Below, one piece after another: positions 7,870 through 16,866 of a stretch of DNA of 33,520 nt. The notes under the pieces are model-generated. The model saw only the letters and a list, made by a program, of their open reading frames with translations. It was not told where the DNA came from and searched no databases. Numbering within the stretch: position 1 is the first letter of the stretch; the number at the start of each line of letters is the position of its first letter. Both the position numbers and the translations under genes were made by a program. The stretch comes from a virus: the IMG/VR virus record IMGVR_UViG_3300021197_001337, positions 1 through 33,520 of that record; one strand, written 5' to 3'.

Positions 7870-10800
7870 CATACCATTCGTAGGATTACACGCCCACTCA
7901 GTAGCGGGTTCACCCTTTGACGCACTAGGATACCCGCAGGATCATATGGATTACGCATATGAGAATGGAGGCGAAGCTCTAGCATTAACAGACCACGGCA
8001 ATATGAATGGCATGGCTTACCAAGTTCTACATGCTAAGAAGATGAAGGAGGAGGGTAAGAACTTCAAACCAATCTTCGGTGTCGAGGCTTACTTTATCCC
8101 CAGCCTTGATGCTTGGAATGAAGAGAGAGATAGGGCTAAGGAAGATAAGAAGAGAGCTAGCGAACTCAAAGATAGCACAACTATGTCTGTTGAGAATGAA
8201 GGCGAGACCAAGAGATCTAAAAGTATTCTAAACCAACGCTCGCACCTAATCCTCCTAGCCCAGAACCAGACAGGGCTAAACAATATCTTCGCCATGATCT
8301 CTAAGTCTAACTCAGACAAATACTTTTTTCGTTATCCACGAGTAGACTACGAGGTATTGCGAGAGCATAGTGAAGGCGTCATCGCTGCCTCTGCTTGTAT
8401 GGGTGGTGTGTATGCGGCTAACTTCTGGAAGCATTGGGACGGCGAGAAAGAGATTGTAACCGATCCGGAGGCTTGTACTGATGCGTTTAGAGAAACTACT
8501 AAGAATATGGTAGACATCTTTGGTGACCGCTGGTACGGCGAGCTTCAATGGCACACCGACAATAAACAGCATATGATTAACAAGTTGGTCATACAAATGC
8601 ACAAAGAGTTCGGCATCAAGTTGATCTCTACGGCAGACAGCCACTACCCAACACCCACTGCTTGGAAGGACCGCGAACTCTACAAGCGACTAGGATTTCT
8701 AGGCAAAGGAAAGCCGTCTTGGTTGTCGGATGAACTACCAGAGAGCGTAGCGGAAGTTGGCTACGAACTCTACCCAAAGAACGGCGACCAGATGTGGGAA
8801 AGTTATAAACACTACTCAGAGCTTGTAGGCGAGGACTATGATGATGATTTGGTTATGGATTCTATCACAGAGACGCACAACATCGCCTTCAACCGCATCG
8901 AAGAGTTTATGCCGGATAACGAGGTAAGACTGCCTTCTTTCGTTGTTCCCGATGGATACACGGCTGACGCCGCACTAGAGACAACTAGCCTAGAAAGTCT
9001 CAATAAACTTGGGCTCTTAGACAACTCTGTATACCGCGAGAGACTAGAAGAAGAACTGTCTGTGATTTCTGACCGAGGGTTTAGTAAATACTTCCTTACA
9101 ATGAAGGCAATCTCCGACACAGCAACGGAAAACCAACTGGCTGGTCCCGGTCGTGGATCTGCTGCTGGTTCTCTGGTGGCTTATGCCTTGGGTATCACGC
9201 AGGTAGATCCAATCAAGTACGGCTTACAGTTCGCTCGTTTCCTTCGTAAGGACGCGACAGACTATCCTGATATTGATTATGATGTAAGTAATCCGATGAA
9301 GTTGAAAGAGATTATGCAAGACAAGTGGGGGCAGACAACTGTTGTTCCTATCTCTAACTTTAATACTCTACAACTGAAATCATTGGTCAAGGACATCTCA
9401 AAGTTATACGACATCCCATTCACAGAAGCCAACGCAGTCACATCTCGTATGGTTGCGGAGGCTACACCCAAGGCTAAAGCAAAGCATGGCATCAAGTCTG
9501 GTGTATACATACCCACCTTTGAAGAGTTGATGGAGTTCTCTGACAGCCTGCAGGGCTACATGAGAAAATATCCTCACATTAAAAGCCATATTAAAGTTAT
9601 CTACGGGCAAGTGCGTAGCACAAGCAGACACGCTGGCGGCGTTGTGGTGGGTGAAGACCTAGACAAACACATGCCCCTGATTAGAAGCGGGGGCGTAATC
9701 CAGACACCTTGGTCTGAAGGACAGAATGTTAGACACCTAGAGCCACTAGGCTTTATTAAGTTTGATGTGTTGGGGCTCGCCTCGCTGCGTATGATTGAGA
9801 CAGCCATCCGCCACATCCTCAAGCGACACCACAATAATCCAGAGCCAACTTTTAAGGATGTGCGAGCCTACTACGACGAACACCTCCACCCAGACAAGAT
9901 TGATTTGAAAGACTCTAAAGTATATAAGAATATATTTCACAAAGGCAAGTGGGCTGGCATCTTCCAGTTCACAGAGAGTGGGGCACAGAACTTCTGTAAG
10001 AAGGCAAAGCCCAAGAACATCATTGATATCTCAGCCATTACTAGTATCTACCGTCCGGGTCCTCTTGGTGCCAATGTAGACAGGAAGTATGTGAAATCTA
10101 AGGAGAACCCCCGAGACATCAACTACATCAACAGTCATGTAAAGAATGTCACCAAAGAGACATACGGATTTCTTATCTTTCAAGAGCAGATTGCCTCCTT
10201 AGCACATCAACTAGGAGAAAATATTAGTCTTGATGAAGGCAACCTGCTTCGTAAGTTATTGACAAAGAAGGGTACCGGCAAGGGCGCAAAGGACAAGGAG
10301 AAGATCCGCAAGAAGTTTGTTAGTGGTTGTCTCAACAAGAAGATGACCGAGGACCAAGCAGTAGAGTTATGGAACAACTTTGAGTATTTCTCTGGGTATG
10401 GTTTTAACAAATCACACGCGGTGTCCTACTCGATCCTATCATTCCAGTGCGCTTGGTTGTTGAACTACTATCCAGCAGAATGGATGGCTGCCTTCCTCGA
10501 CAAAGAGCCCGACAGTAAAAAAGAAAAGGCCATCGGAGTTGCCAAGTCTATGGGATTTAAGATTGAGCCCCTAAATGTTAACACCTCTGGGAAGGTATGG
10601 GAAATTAGCGACGACGCTAAGACACTAATCCAGCCTCTGACTTCCATTAAAGGCTTAGGAGATTCTGCGATGGATCAGATTCTGATGCATCGACCATTTA
10701 ACACGGTTGAGCAATTCTTATTTCATGAAAAAGTTAGATATTCAAAACTAAATAAAAAGGCTCTCGATGTGTTGTGTCAGGCTGGAGCATTGAGTACACT

Positions 10801-11290
10801 TCAGGATGATAGGTTCACGGGAGATAAACATTTTTGGACTTCTGTTGCCGTTGATCGACCAAGAAAAAGACAAAACCTTCTTGAAAATATAGAAAAATAT
10901 GCTCCAGAGGGAGAGTTTACAGTAGAAGAGAAAATAGAATCGCTAACTGCGTTGACCGGCATATTTCCGATTAGTATGATTATAGGCGAAGAAACACAGA
11001 AGCACCTTATTGATTCTGGTATACCCCCTATATCTGAATTTGACAAAGATTTGAAAGTTTGCTGGTTCATATCCAGAAAGGTTAACATTAAAAAAACAAA
11101 GAATGATAAAACATATTATGTATTAGAGGTTGTTGATTCCAACAACGTTATAACGCAGATCAGATGCTGGGGAGCAAACCCCGAAAGAGACCATATTCAT
11201 AAAAATAAAATATACATTGCTAAATTAGACTACAACGATCAATGGGGATTTTCAACACGCTCGCTGTATCACAACTTTCGTGTTATATAG
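7856..11290 (+). CDS. dnaE: DNA polymerase III alpha subunit (DnaE-type)
   Basis: Replicative C-family DNA polymerase, 1144 residues (E. coli DnaE is 1160). It starts at TTG 7856 after GGAGAGG; the start overlaps the previous gene. Domains: PHP (1-270) with a charged insertion at about 84-128; palm with GPGRGSAAGS (430-439), PDIDYD giving catalytic D472 and D474, and KFDVLGL giving D637; HAGGVV (592-597); a helix-hairpin-helix region (LTSIKGLGDSA, about 920); and an OB-like C-terminal domain. The PHP metal ligands all appear present (H12, H14, D22, H47, E77, H130, C181, D261, H263), as in proofreading-active mycobacterial DnaE1 and unlike E. coli, so it may proofread without a DnaQ partner. 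It ends just before a strong promoter. Confidence 0.95.
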   Translation: MKKSSIPFVGLHAHSVAGSPFDALGYPQDHMDYAYENGGEALALTDHGNMNGMAYQVLHAKKMKEEGKNFKPIFGVEAYFIPSLDAWNEERDRAKEDKKRASELKDSTTMSVENEGETKRSKSILNQRSHLILLAQNQTGLNNIFAMISKSNSDKYFFRYPRVDYEVLREHSEGVIAASACMGGVYAANFWKHWDGEKEIVTDPEACTDAFRETTKNMVDIFGDRWYGELQWHTDNKQHMINKLVIQMHKEFGIKLISTADSHYPTPTAWKDRELYKRLGFLGKGKPSWLSDELPESVAEVGYELYPKNGDQMWESYKHYSELVGEDYDDDLVMDSITETHNIAFNRIEEFMPDNEVRLPSFVVPDGYTADAALETTSLESLNKLGLLDNSVYRERLEEELSVISDRGFSKYFLTMKAISDTATENQLAGPGRGSAAGSLVAYALGITQVDPIKYGLQFARFLRKDATDYPDIDYDVSNPMKLKEIMQDKWGQTTVVPISNFNTLQLKSLVKDISKLYDIPFTEANAVTSRMVAEATPKAKAKHGIKSGVYIPTFEELMEFSDSLQGYMRKYPHIKSHIKVIYGQVRSTSRHAGGVVVGEDLDKHMPLIRSGGVIQTPWSEGQNVRHLEPLGFIKFDVLGLASLRMIETAIRHILKRHHNNPEPTFKDVRAYYDEHLHPDKIDLKDSKVYKNIFHKGKWAGIFQFTESGAQNFCKKAKPKNIIDISAITSIYRPGPLGANVDRKYVKSKENPRDINYINSHVKNVTKETYGFLIFQEQIASLAHQLGENISLDEGNLLRKLLTKKGTGKGAKDKEKIRKKFVSGCLNKKMTEDQAVELWNNFEYFSGYGFNKSHAVSYSILSFQCAWLLNYYPAEWMAAFLDKEPDSKKEKAIGVAKSMGFKIEPLNVNTSGKVWEISDDAKTLIQPLTSIKGLGDSAMDQILMHRPFNTVEQFLFHEKVRYSKLNKKALDVLCQAGALSTLQDDRFTGDKHFWTSVAVDRPRKRQNLLENIEKYAPEGEFTVEEKIESLTALTGIFPISMIIGEETQKHLIDSGIPPISEFDKDLKVCWFISRKVNIKKTKNDKTYYVLEVVDSNNVITQIRCWGANPERDHIHKNKIYIAKLDYNDQWGFSTRSLYHNFRVI

Positions 11291-11300
11291 AACAATAATG

Positions 11301-11329
11301 TTGACACGAAAGTATACATGTGCTATATT
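11301..11329 (+). promoter_or_regulatory. Sigma-70-type promoter of the DNA modification cassette
   Basis: TTGACA (11301-11306), exact 17-base spacer, TATATT (11324-11329). Expected transcription start near 11336, which lies after the in-frame ATG at 11318 and so rules that codon out as the start of the endonuclease gene. Confidence 0.82.
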
Positions 11330-11343
11330 ATCCTTAAGAAAAT

Positions 11344-11348
11344 GGAGG
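11344..11348 (+). promoter_or_regulatory. Ribosome binding site that fixes the endonuclease start
   Basis: GGAGG lies five bases before GTG 11354. The alternative ATG at 11342 overlaps this site itself and has no site of its own. Confidence 0.7.
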
Positions 11349-11353
11349 AAAAA

Positions 11354-12004
11354 GTGAAGTCTATTGAAAAAGTATTGAAAGAAATCTTGAACATGCCTTA
11401 CTATCGAAACTATCAGGCAACCAGTGGCAAAGTTCACAATACTGCCAATCATGAAAATGCTGTAGAAGACATACTTGTCGCGAACGGATATGATAAAAGC
11501 CGCATCGAGAAGGTCTCTAAGAAGGAGAGGGACCAACTGCTTGGTGGCGATGATAGCGTTTTAGCAACTATGGAGAACAATACCTACATAAGCCAGCCTT
11601 GCGGAACCCACAACAGTCCCGACTTCATTATTAAAGATGAGAGAGGTAGGCTGTTCTTTAAGGAATGTAAGAGCGTAAAGGGTGGCACACCAATGTATAA
11701 CAGCGGAATTCCTACACCACGGTACATTTATATTTTATCATCAGAAAAGCACAACGCCACAACGCTCTTCATGGGAGAGGATTGTCTCCCTCCCAAAGCC
11801 AAGGCGCTCATCGAGAACCATATTCGCAAACAAAGGCTTGAGGACCAGCGGCTAAACAATGTACTACAGAGCATGACCAACCATGGCATCTCATACTACA
11901 CAAGACCAATGATTCAACACAAGGGTTCTAAGACAAAAACGAATTATTTCTTGAATGATAGCAGATTGTTAAATGAGCAAAACGTATTTGCTCACATCCG
12001 ATAG
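11354..12004 (+). CDS. PD-(D/E)XK restriction-like endonuclease
   Basis: A 216-residue protein, numbered from GTG 11354, with the nuclease core of many type II restriction enzymes: NSPDF (D90), then a strand ending FKECKS with E104 and K106, spaced as in PD-(D/E)XK folds. It is followed by a YNSGIPTPRYIYILSS segment typical of this restriction enzyme group. Eight bases downstream lies a DNA methyltransferase gene, so the pair looks like a type II restriction-modification system, or a phage nuclease that spares methylated phage DNA while cutting unmodified DNA. The recognition sequence cannot be read from the sequence. It is the first gene of a transcript from the 11301 promoter. The family call is fairly sure; the biological role is inferred. 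Confidence 0.72.
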   Translation: MKSIEKVLKEILNMPYYRNYQATSGKVHNTANHENAVEDILVANGYDKSRIEKVSKKERDQLLGGDDSVLATMENNTYISQPCGTHNSPDFIIKDERGRLFFKECKSVKGGTPMYNSGIPTPRYIYILSSEKHNATTLFMGEDCLPPKAKALIENHIRKQRLEDQRLNNVLQSMTNHGISYYTRPMIQHKGSKTKTNYFLNDSRLLNEQNVFAHIR

Positions 12005-12012
12005 GAGAAAAA

Positions 12013-12876
12013 ATGAAATATAAGTTGTTTACTGGAGATTGTCTTGAGGTAATGAAATCCTTACCAGACAATAGTATTGATTCCTGCATAACTGATCCTC
12101 CATACGGGATGGGTATGGACGAGTGGGACCATGATGTCCCCACCGTCGATATTTGGAAAGAGGCTTATCGTATCTTGAAGCCGGGAGCTTTTTGTTTGAG
12201 TTTTTGTAGCCCACAGCTTTACCATAGAATGGCTTCTGCTGTCGACGATGCTGGCTTTGACATCAAGGATCAAATCATGTGGATGGTCACCACTAAGATG
12301 CCAAAGAAGAACAGGCTTAAGCCTGCTCATGAACCAATCGTTGTAGCACAGAAGCCCTTCACGGGGTCAATTCAGAAGAACTACGATGAATGGGGAGTTG
12401 GCAAAATTGATGTAGAGAACACGCGAGTACCTTGGGATGGAGAGCCCCCAAAGGGCTGGGTTAAAAACGGACACGCCAGAAGAACCTTCGGCAAAGAGGG
12501 CAAGACAACTGGAACCCAGAAGGAGTTTGGTAAAGTTGACGCAAATCCAGCAGGCAGATATCCCTCAAACATTATTGGGGAGGTACAAGATGAGCACCAA
12601 AAATACTTCTATGCTCCCCGTGTTACTCGCAAGGAGCGCGGAGAATATAACGATCATCCAACCCCAAAGCCAATCAGCCTAATGTCTTACTTGGTTAAAA
12701 TCTATTGCCCACCTGATAAGATCGTATTAGACCCATTCAGCGGCAGCGGCAGCACAGGTCTTGGCGCTTTAAAGGAAGGTCGTAGGTACTTTGGTATCGA
12801 CATGGATCAGCATTATAATGATATCGCGGATAAGAGAATTCAGGAGCACCTAACAGAGCATGAACCCACAAGATAG
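12013..12876 (+). CDS. DNA methyltransferase, beta class (N6-adenine or N4-cytosine)
   Basis: AdoMet-dependent amino-methyltransferase, 287 residues. Catalytic motif IV DPPYGMG (about 28-34) comes before the AdoMet-binding motif I, DPFSGSGSTG (about 239-248), which is the beta-class order found in many restriction-modification enzymes. The final GIDMDQHYNDIA matches motif II/III. The middle 100 residues (about 115-215) are Gly-, Lys- and Pro-rich and should form the target recognition part. DPPY is used by both N6-adenine and some N4-cytosine enzymes, so the base is undecided. ATG 12013 follows AGGAGAAAAA. It sits between the endonuclease and the Mom-like gene, whose ATG lies inside its last 17 bases. 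Confidence 0.88.
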   Translation: MKYKLFTGDCLEVMKSLPDNSIDSCITDPPYGMGMDEWDHDVPTVDIWKEAYRILKPGAFCLSFCSPQLYHRMASAVDDAGFDIKDQIMWMVTTKMPKKNRLKPAHEPIVVAQKPFTGSIQKNYDEWGVGKIDVENTRVPWDGEPPKGWVKNGHARRTFGKEGKTTGTQKEFGKVDANPAGRYPSNIIGEVQDEHQKYFYAPRVTRKERGEYNDHPTPKPISLMSYLVKIYCPPDKIVLDPFSGSGSTGLGALKEGRRYFGIDMDQHYNDIADKRIQEHLTEHEPTR

Positions 12877-13774
12877 ATTCAAAGACTACCAAGGCGACAA
12901 ATGCTGGCAAGCCTACATCTCCGAAGTCAATCGGGATGAGGACTTGGCGGCTGCTGGTCTAACTGAGGACGAGGCAAGCAAGTTACGAACGAGTGACTTT
13001 GTGTTTGAGTATGTTCCAAAGGAAGATAAGCAACTATGTAAAGAGGTAAAAGAGTTTATTATGCGACACGAGTGGCTCGCAAAACTCCCCAACCGACCAA
13101 CACATAGATTCACAGCGAGGCTAAAAAAGAATGGAACCTTGGCAGGAACTATCATTATGGCAACCCCAAATGCGTTTTCTAACCTTCTGGGGAAAGAAAA
13201 CACGAACAAAGAGAAGCTAATCTCTCGTGGTGCTTGTATCTCTTGGGGTCCAAAGAACCTCGGCTCTTGGTTGATTATGTCCTCAGTCCGTTGGATGGCT
13301 GAGAACACAGACTTCCGATACTTCACAGCCTACTCTGACCCAGAGGCTAAGGAGTTGGGGACAATCTACCAAGCCTGTAACTTTACTTACCTTGGGCAGA
13401 CAAGCGGCACATCCAAACAATACCTCGATCCAGACCACCCAGAGAAGGGTTGGTTTAGTGGGCGAGAGTTTAGAAAGAAATCTAAATACTACCGCTATGC
13501 TGAAGCCATCGGCATAGACAAAAAGACTTGGAAAAGTTGGATGGGTGATTGGTCACCCGACTGGACTAAGGTCCCAAAAGACATCAAGGTAAAAATCAAA
13601 GCAGAGGAGAAGAGATACAGGGATAGTTGTAAGTCCAGAGCAGTCCCAGCAAAGCATAAGTATGTTTGTATCCTCGGACCAACACAGGGCGAGACAAAGT
13701 ATTACAAGCGAATGTTTAAGAAGTTAAACCCTAAGAAATTTAATTTACCTTATCCTCAAGAAAGAGGAAAATAA
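12860..13774 (+). CDS. GNAT-fold protein resembling phage Mu Mom DNA-modification enzyme
   Basis: A 304-residue protein with a GNAT-like core at about 80-180. The segment AYSDPEAKELGTIYQACNF (157-175) matches the Mu Mom signature (a Tyr-Ala/Ser-Asp start, then GTxYQAxNWxYxG), and a strand-turn-strand SWGPKNLGSWLIM precedes it. Mom converts adenine in phage DNA to a carbamoylmethylated form that resists restriction. Directly following a DNA methyltransferase, with overlap, fits a second layer of adenine modification. The C-terminal third is basic (many Lys) and ends in a segment with CILGPTQGETKYY. An ordinary acetyltransferase acting on another substrate is the main alternative. GNAT membership seems likely; Mom-like chemistry is inference. 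Confidence 0.55.
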   Translation: MNPQDRFKDYQGDKCWQAYISEVNRDEDLAAAGLTEDEASKLRTSDFVFEYVPKEDKQLCKEVKEFIMRHEWLAKLPNRPTHRFTARLKKNGTLAGTIIMATPNAFSNLLGKENTNKEKLISRGACISWGPKNLGSWLIMSSVRWMAENTDFRYFTAYSDPEAKELGTIYQACNFTYLGQTSGTSKQYLDPDHPEKGWFSGREFRKKSKYYRYAEAIGIDKKTWKSWMGDWSPDWTKVPKDIKVKIKAEEKRYRDSCKSRAVPAKHKYVCILGPTQGETKYYKRMFKKLNPKKFNLPYPQERGK

Positions 13775-13777
13775 TAC

Positions 13778-13806
13778 TTGACTTCTACCTCGACCTCCCT
13801 TATAAT
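13778..13806 (+). promoter_or_regulatory. Sigma-70-type promoter of UV endonuclease operon
   Basis: TTGACT (13778-13783), 17-base spacer, TATAAT (13801-13806): among the best matches to consensus in the window, just after the Mom-like gene. It probably serves the run of overlapping genes from 13834 to 17458. Confidence 0.85.
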
Positions 13807-13833
13807 CTATACATACTTTACCAAGGAGATAGT

Positions 13834-14751
13834 GTGAATAATATCGGTTATGCTTGTATCAACATGGATTTGTCTGAACAGCCTAAGTCTAAGCGCGTGA
13901 CTACCAATAGATCTATGATTAAACGTACCTTCCAAGAGAAGGGCGTTGCATACGCTTCTGAACTGGCGTTGGCAAACTGCCGAGACCTTCTCACTATCTT
14001 GAAGTGGAACGAGGCACACGGGTTCAGTTTCTTTCGTTTATCGTCAGACCTGTTCCCGTGGGCTTCCGAGTATAAGATATCTGACCTACCAGACTTTGAC
14101 GACATCTGCTTGGCTCTACAAGAGGCTGGCGATTACATTGAAGACCATGGTCATCGTATCACATCTCACCCCGGACCATTCAACAAGTTGACTTCGCCAA
14201 GGGAAGAAGTAATCCAAAACACTATTCGTGACTTGGAGACACACGGCGAGGTCTTTGATATGCTTGGCTTGTCCAGAACACCATACAACAAACTAAACAT
14301 TCATGTTGGTGCTCACTACAACGACAAGCCTATGGCTATTGCTAACTTCAACAAGAACTTCCACAGACTATCAGATGCAGTCAAGTCTCGTCTCACAGTA
14401 GAGAACGACGACAAGGCTTCTCTATACTCTACCAAGGAATTGTATGATAGCATTTACCAAGAGATTGGTATCCCTATTGTCCACGACTTCCACCACCACC
14501 TATTCTGTACAGGTGGGCTAGACCAAGAGGAGGCTCTGCTTACTGCTGCTATGACTTGGGGCGACATTACACCAGTCGTTCATTACAGCGAGAGCAGACC
14601 TATTGAGCAGAACGATCCCAAGATTAAACCACAGGCTCACTCTGATTACATTTACAACAAGATTGAAACCTACGGGTTAGATGTAGATGTGATGGTAGAA
14701 GCCAAGGCTAAGGAACGAGCAGTACAAAAATACAAGGAGATTTGGAAATGA
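13834..14751 (+). CDS. UV damage endonuclease (UvsE/UVDE family)
   Basis: TIM-barrel DNA repair endonuclease that nicks 5' of UV photoproducts. The 305 residues match the family length, and the conserved stretches are in order: IGYACIN at the N-terminus, FFRLSSDLFP (66-75), SHPGPF (111-116), NIHVGAHYNDK (155-165), TVENDD (188-193) and the metal-binding HDFHHH (217-222). The GTG start at 13834 follows AAGGAG by five bases. It would protect phage DNA in sunlit water or repair it after entry. The last bases overlap the dUTPase start (ATGA). Assignment is firm. Confidence 0.92.
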   Translation: MNNIGYACINMDLSEQPKSKRVTTNRSMIKRTFQEKGVAYASELALANCRDLLTILKWNEAHGFSFFRLSSDLFPWASEYKISDLPDFDDICLALQEAGDYIEDHGHRITSHPGPFNKLTSPREEVIQNTIRDLETHGEVFDMLGLSRTPYNKLNIHVGAHYNDKPMAIANFNKNFHRLSDAVKSRLTVENDDKASLYSTKELYDSIYQEIGIPIVHDFHHHLFCTGGLDQEEALLTAAMTWGDITPVVHYSESRPIEQNDPKIKPQAHSDYIYNKIETYGLDVDVMVEAKAKERAVQKYKEIWK

Positions 14752-15218
14752 ATTTAAAGTTTTATAGATTAAGAACAAATGCTAAACTACCAGTAAGAGC
14801 ACACAGGACAGACGCAGGTATGGACTTGTTCTATTGCCCCAATGGTAACCGTGGAGTCTGTACGGAAGACAACGGCGACTACTGGATCCCAGCCAGAGGA
14901 AGCAGCCTCGTCTCGACTGGGCTAAAGACAGAGATCCCAGAAGGCTATATGTTGGAGGTCAAGAACAAGTCAGGCATTGCTTCTAAGCGACAACTAGTTG
15001 TGGGTGCCTGTGTTGTCGACCCCGGCTATGACGGCGAGATCTACGTCAATCTACACAACATTGGCGTGGAGACACAGGTAATCAAACCGGGAGACAAGAT
15101 TGCTCAGGCAGTTCTAGTCCCAATCGTCCATTGCGGCATCGAGGAAACTACCGAGGATAATCTCAATGGTGGCTCTTCTCGCGGCGAAGGGGGCTTCGGC
15201 TCAACTGGTGACCGCTGA
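14748..15218 (+). CDS. dut: dUTP diphosphatase (trimeric dUTPase)
   Basis: Hydrolyses dUTP to dUMP and pyrophosphate, keeping uracil out of DNA and feeding thymidylate synthesis. All five trimeric dUTPase motifs are present: I DAGMDL (22-27), II NKSGIA (73-78), III around VVDPGYDGEIYVNL (89-102), with its catalytic Asp, IV GDKIAQAVLVP (115-125), and V SSRGEGGFGSTG (143-154). Length 156 is typical. I chose ATG 14748 rather than the in-frame TTG 14742 because it forms an ATGA overlap with the preceding stop and lies seven bases after AAGGAGA. It works with ThyX at 32222. The stop overlaps the zinc-ribbon gene start (TGATG). Confidence 0.95.
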   Translation: MNLKFYRLRTNAKLPVRAHRTDAGMDLFYCPNGNRGVCTEDNGDYWIPARGSSLVSTGLKTEIPEGYMLEVKNKSGIASKRQLVVGACVVDPGYDGEIYVNLHNIGVETQVIKPGDKIAQAVLVPIVHCGIEETTEDNLNGGSSRGEGGFGSTGDR

Positions 15219-15505
15219 TGGGTAAGTTCTCCAAGAAAGTCGGCAGAAAAAAACAACTTGATGCCAAGCAAAAAGCAGAAGACAAACTCGTTCATCAAGT
15301 GTCCATGTTTGGATTGCGACCTGATGCTTGCTCAACCTGTTCGGCTCCCTTTGATAAGAATAGCCGGGAAATGGCCATGACTTGGAGAGTTGTTGTCAAT
15401 GAGAAAGAAAAGAGAGTAACCCTAATCTGTCCTGACTGTCAAGAAAAGATTGACGAGGGCATGCAAAAAGTATTTGGAGGAAGTGATGACGAAGCAGGAA
15501 TTTAA
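15218..15505 (+). CDS. Small zinc-ribbon protein
   Basis: Unrecognised 95-residue protein with two CxxC knuckles, C38-x2-C41 and C71-x2-C74, spaced as in a four-cysteine zinc ribbon. The N-terminal 25 residues are strongly basic (MGKFSKKVGRKKQ), which suggests nucleic acid binding. It starts within the stop of dUTPase and overlaps the next gene by 20 bases. A transcription or translation factor role is possible but not shown. Confidence 0.68.
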   Translation: MGKFSKKVGRKKQLDAKQKAEDKLVHQVSMFGLRPDACSTCSAPFDKNSREMAMTWRVVVNEKEKRVTLICPDCQEKIDEGMQKVFGGSDDEAGI

Positions 15506-15857
15506 AGAGTTTTGTAATGAAAACAACCTACGCTATAAGAAAGATGCTTGTGGAGATCCTATCTCGCCCAGCAGGAAAGGCTTGAAGACAGACCAAATCT
15601 ATTGGACTGGCGAAGAGGAGCTTGGCATTTATGCCGAGAGACTAACACAGAAGAAGTTTACTTTCTTAAAGAAGAAGCTAGTTGAAGAGTATGGTCTCAA
15701 GCTACACCAAGACGGAGATACAGACTCCACGTTCACAGCAACTAAAGAACAAGCAATCAAAGTCGCTTCCTTCTTAGGCTGCGCTAAGAATGCTGTATCC
15801 CAAGAGACACGAGATAAGATGAGCAGACTTTTAAAAGAGAGGTTGTATAGTGACTAG
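15486..15857 (+). CDS. Hypothetical protein, 123 aa
   Basis: Not recognised. A 123-residue basic protein rich in Lys and Glu with short predicted helices and no hydrophobic segment. The frame is open further upstream to a TTG at 15450, but ATG 15486 is preceded by TTGGAGGA at an ideal distance and gives only a 20-base overlap with the zinc-ribbon gene, so it is preferred. The last third (KEQAIKVASFLGCAKNAVSQETRDKMS) looks helix-turn-helix-like, though not convincingly. It overlaps the IMPDH-family gene start by eight bases. Confidence 0.6.
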   Translation: MTKQEFKEFCNENNLRYKKDACGDPISPSRKGLKTDQIYWTGEEELGIYAERLTQKKFTFLKKKLVEEYGLKLHQDGDTDSTFTATKEQAIKVASFLGCAKNAVSQETRDKMSRLLKERLYSD

Positions 15858-16866
15858 TATAAGTTTTGATGATGTTTTACTGGTACCACAGTATTCAGAC
15901 ATAGAAAGTAGAAAGAGTTTAACAACCAGTAACGAGTTGGATAATACAACCACACTACAACTCCCGGTCATTTCCAGTCCGATGGACACTGTTACTGAAG
16001 TCGACATGGCTTTTGCTATGGATACTCACGGGGGGCTTGGTATTATTCATCGATATAATAGCCCAGCGGAACAAGCCAAGCTGGTTAAGGCGTCTAAACT
16101 AAAAGGAATGACTAATATCGGTGCAGCCATCGGCGTGACTGGCGATTATTTAGAAAGGGCACAGGCACTCGTAGAGGAGGGAGCCAATGTTCTTTGTGTT
16201 GATGTGGCTCATGGTCACCACTCCATGACGAAGGAAGCATTGCGAGTCCTTAAGTTATCCTTTGATTCGTCGGTCCATATCATGGCAGGTAACGTAGCCA
16301 CAGGGGAAGGTGCTGTAGATCTTGCCAATTGGGGTGCCAATAGCGTCCGCGTTGGAATTGGTGGAGGCTCAATTTGCTCGACTCGCCTTGTTTCAGGTCA
16401 TGGTATTCCAACCTTCCAAACAATTATGGAGTGCGTTACTGCTGGCTGTCCGGTCCCCATCATCGCTGACGGTGGGATAAAAACAAGCGGAGACATCGTA
16501 AAGGCTCTGGCTGCTGGCGCTGACTTCGTTATGCTTGGCTCAATGCTAGCAGGGACAGACCAATCCCCCGGACAAGTATTCGACAACGGCAACAAGAGAT
16601 ACAAAGTCTATCGAGGTATGGCGTCAAGTGAAGCCCAAGTTAACTGGCGGGGCAAGACCTCTACACCAGAGGGTGTTTCCACTACCATTCCATACAAAGG
16701 AGATGTGAATAGTATTTTGGCTGATATAAAGGGTGGCATCCAAAGCGGTATGTCTTACTCTGGCGCAAGGACTATCAGGGACTTACAAGCCAAGGCACAG
16801 TTCATTCGACAGACACCAGCCGGTCAGGCAGAGAGTTACACGCACATATTATCGAGGAATAAATGA
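15850..16866 (+). CDS. IMP dehydrogenase / GMP reductase family enzyme, no CBS domains
   Basis: TIM-barrel purine enzyme of 338 residues, starting at GTG 15850. It has [13 protein letters not shown] (6-18), SSPMDTVTE (42-50), AGNVATGEG (146-154), the catalytic loop GGGSICSTR with C176 and T178, ADGGI (206-210) and [12 protein letters not shown] (230-241). The two CBS domains of normal IMPDH (expected after about residue 75) are absent, so it is GMP reductase-sized. The C-terminal QAESYTH is IMPDH-like, but the mobile flap (about 258-280) is short and lacks the Arg-Tyr pair used by IMPDH for hydrolysis. It therefore either makes XMP for GTP supply or runs GMP to IMP. The loop has Gly where IMPDH and GMPR normally have Pro (GPGS). 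Confidence 0.85.
   Translation: MTSISFDDVLLVPQYSDIESRKSLTTSNELDNTTTLQLPVISSPMDTVTEVDMAFAMDTHGGLGIIHRYNSPAEQAKLVKASKLKGMTNIGAAIGVTGDYLERAQALVEEGANVLCVDVAHGHHSMTKEALRVLKLSFDSSVHIMAGNVATGEGAVDLANWGANSVRVGIGGGSICSTRLVSGHGIPTFQTIMECVTAGCPVPIIADGGIKTSGDIVKALAAGADFVMLGSMLAGTDQSPGQVFDNGNKRYKVYRGMASSEAQVNWRGKTSTPEGVSTTIPYKGDVNSILADIKGGIQSGMSYSGARTIRDLQAKAQFIRQTPAGQAESYTHILSRNK

Noticed and set aside
11318-11353. ATG 11318 or ATG 11342 as start of the endonuclease gene
   Set aside because: 11318 lies upstream of the expected transcription start, and 11342 overlaps the GGAGG ribosome site. GTG 11354 fits best.
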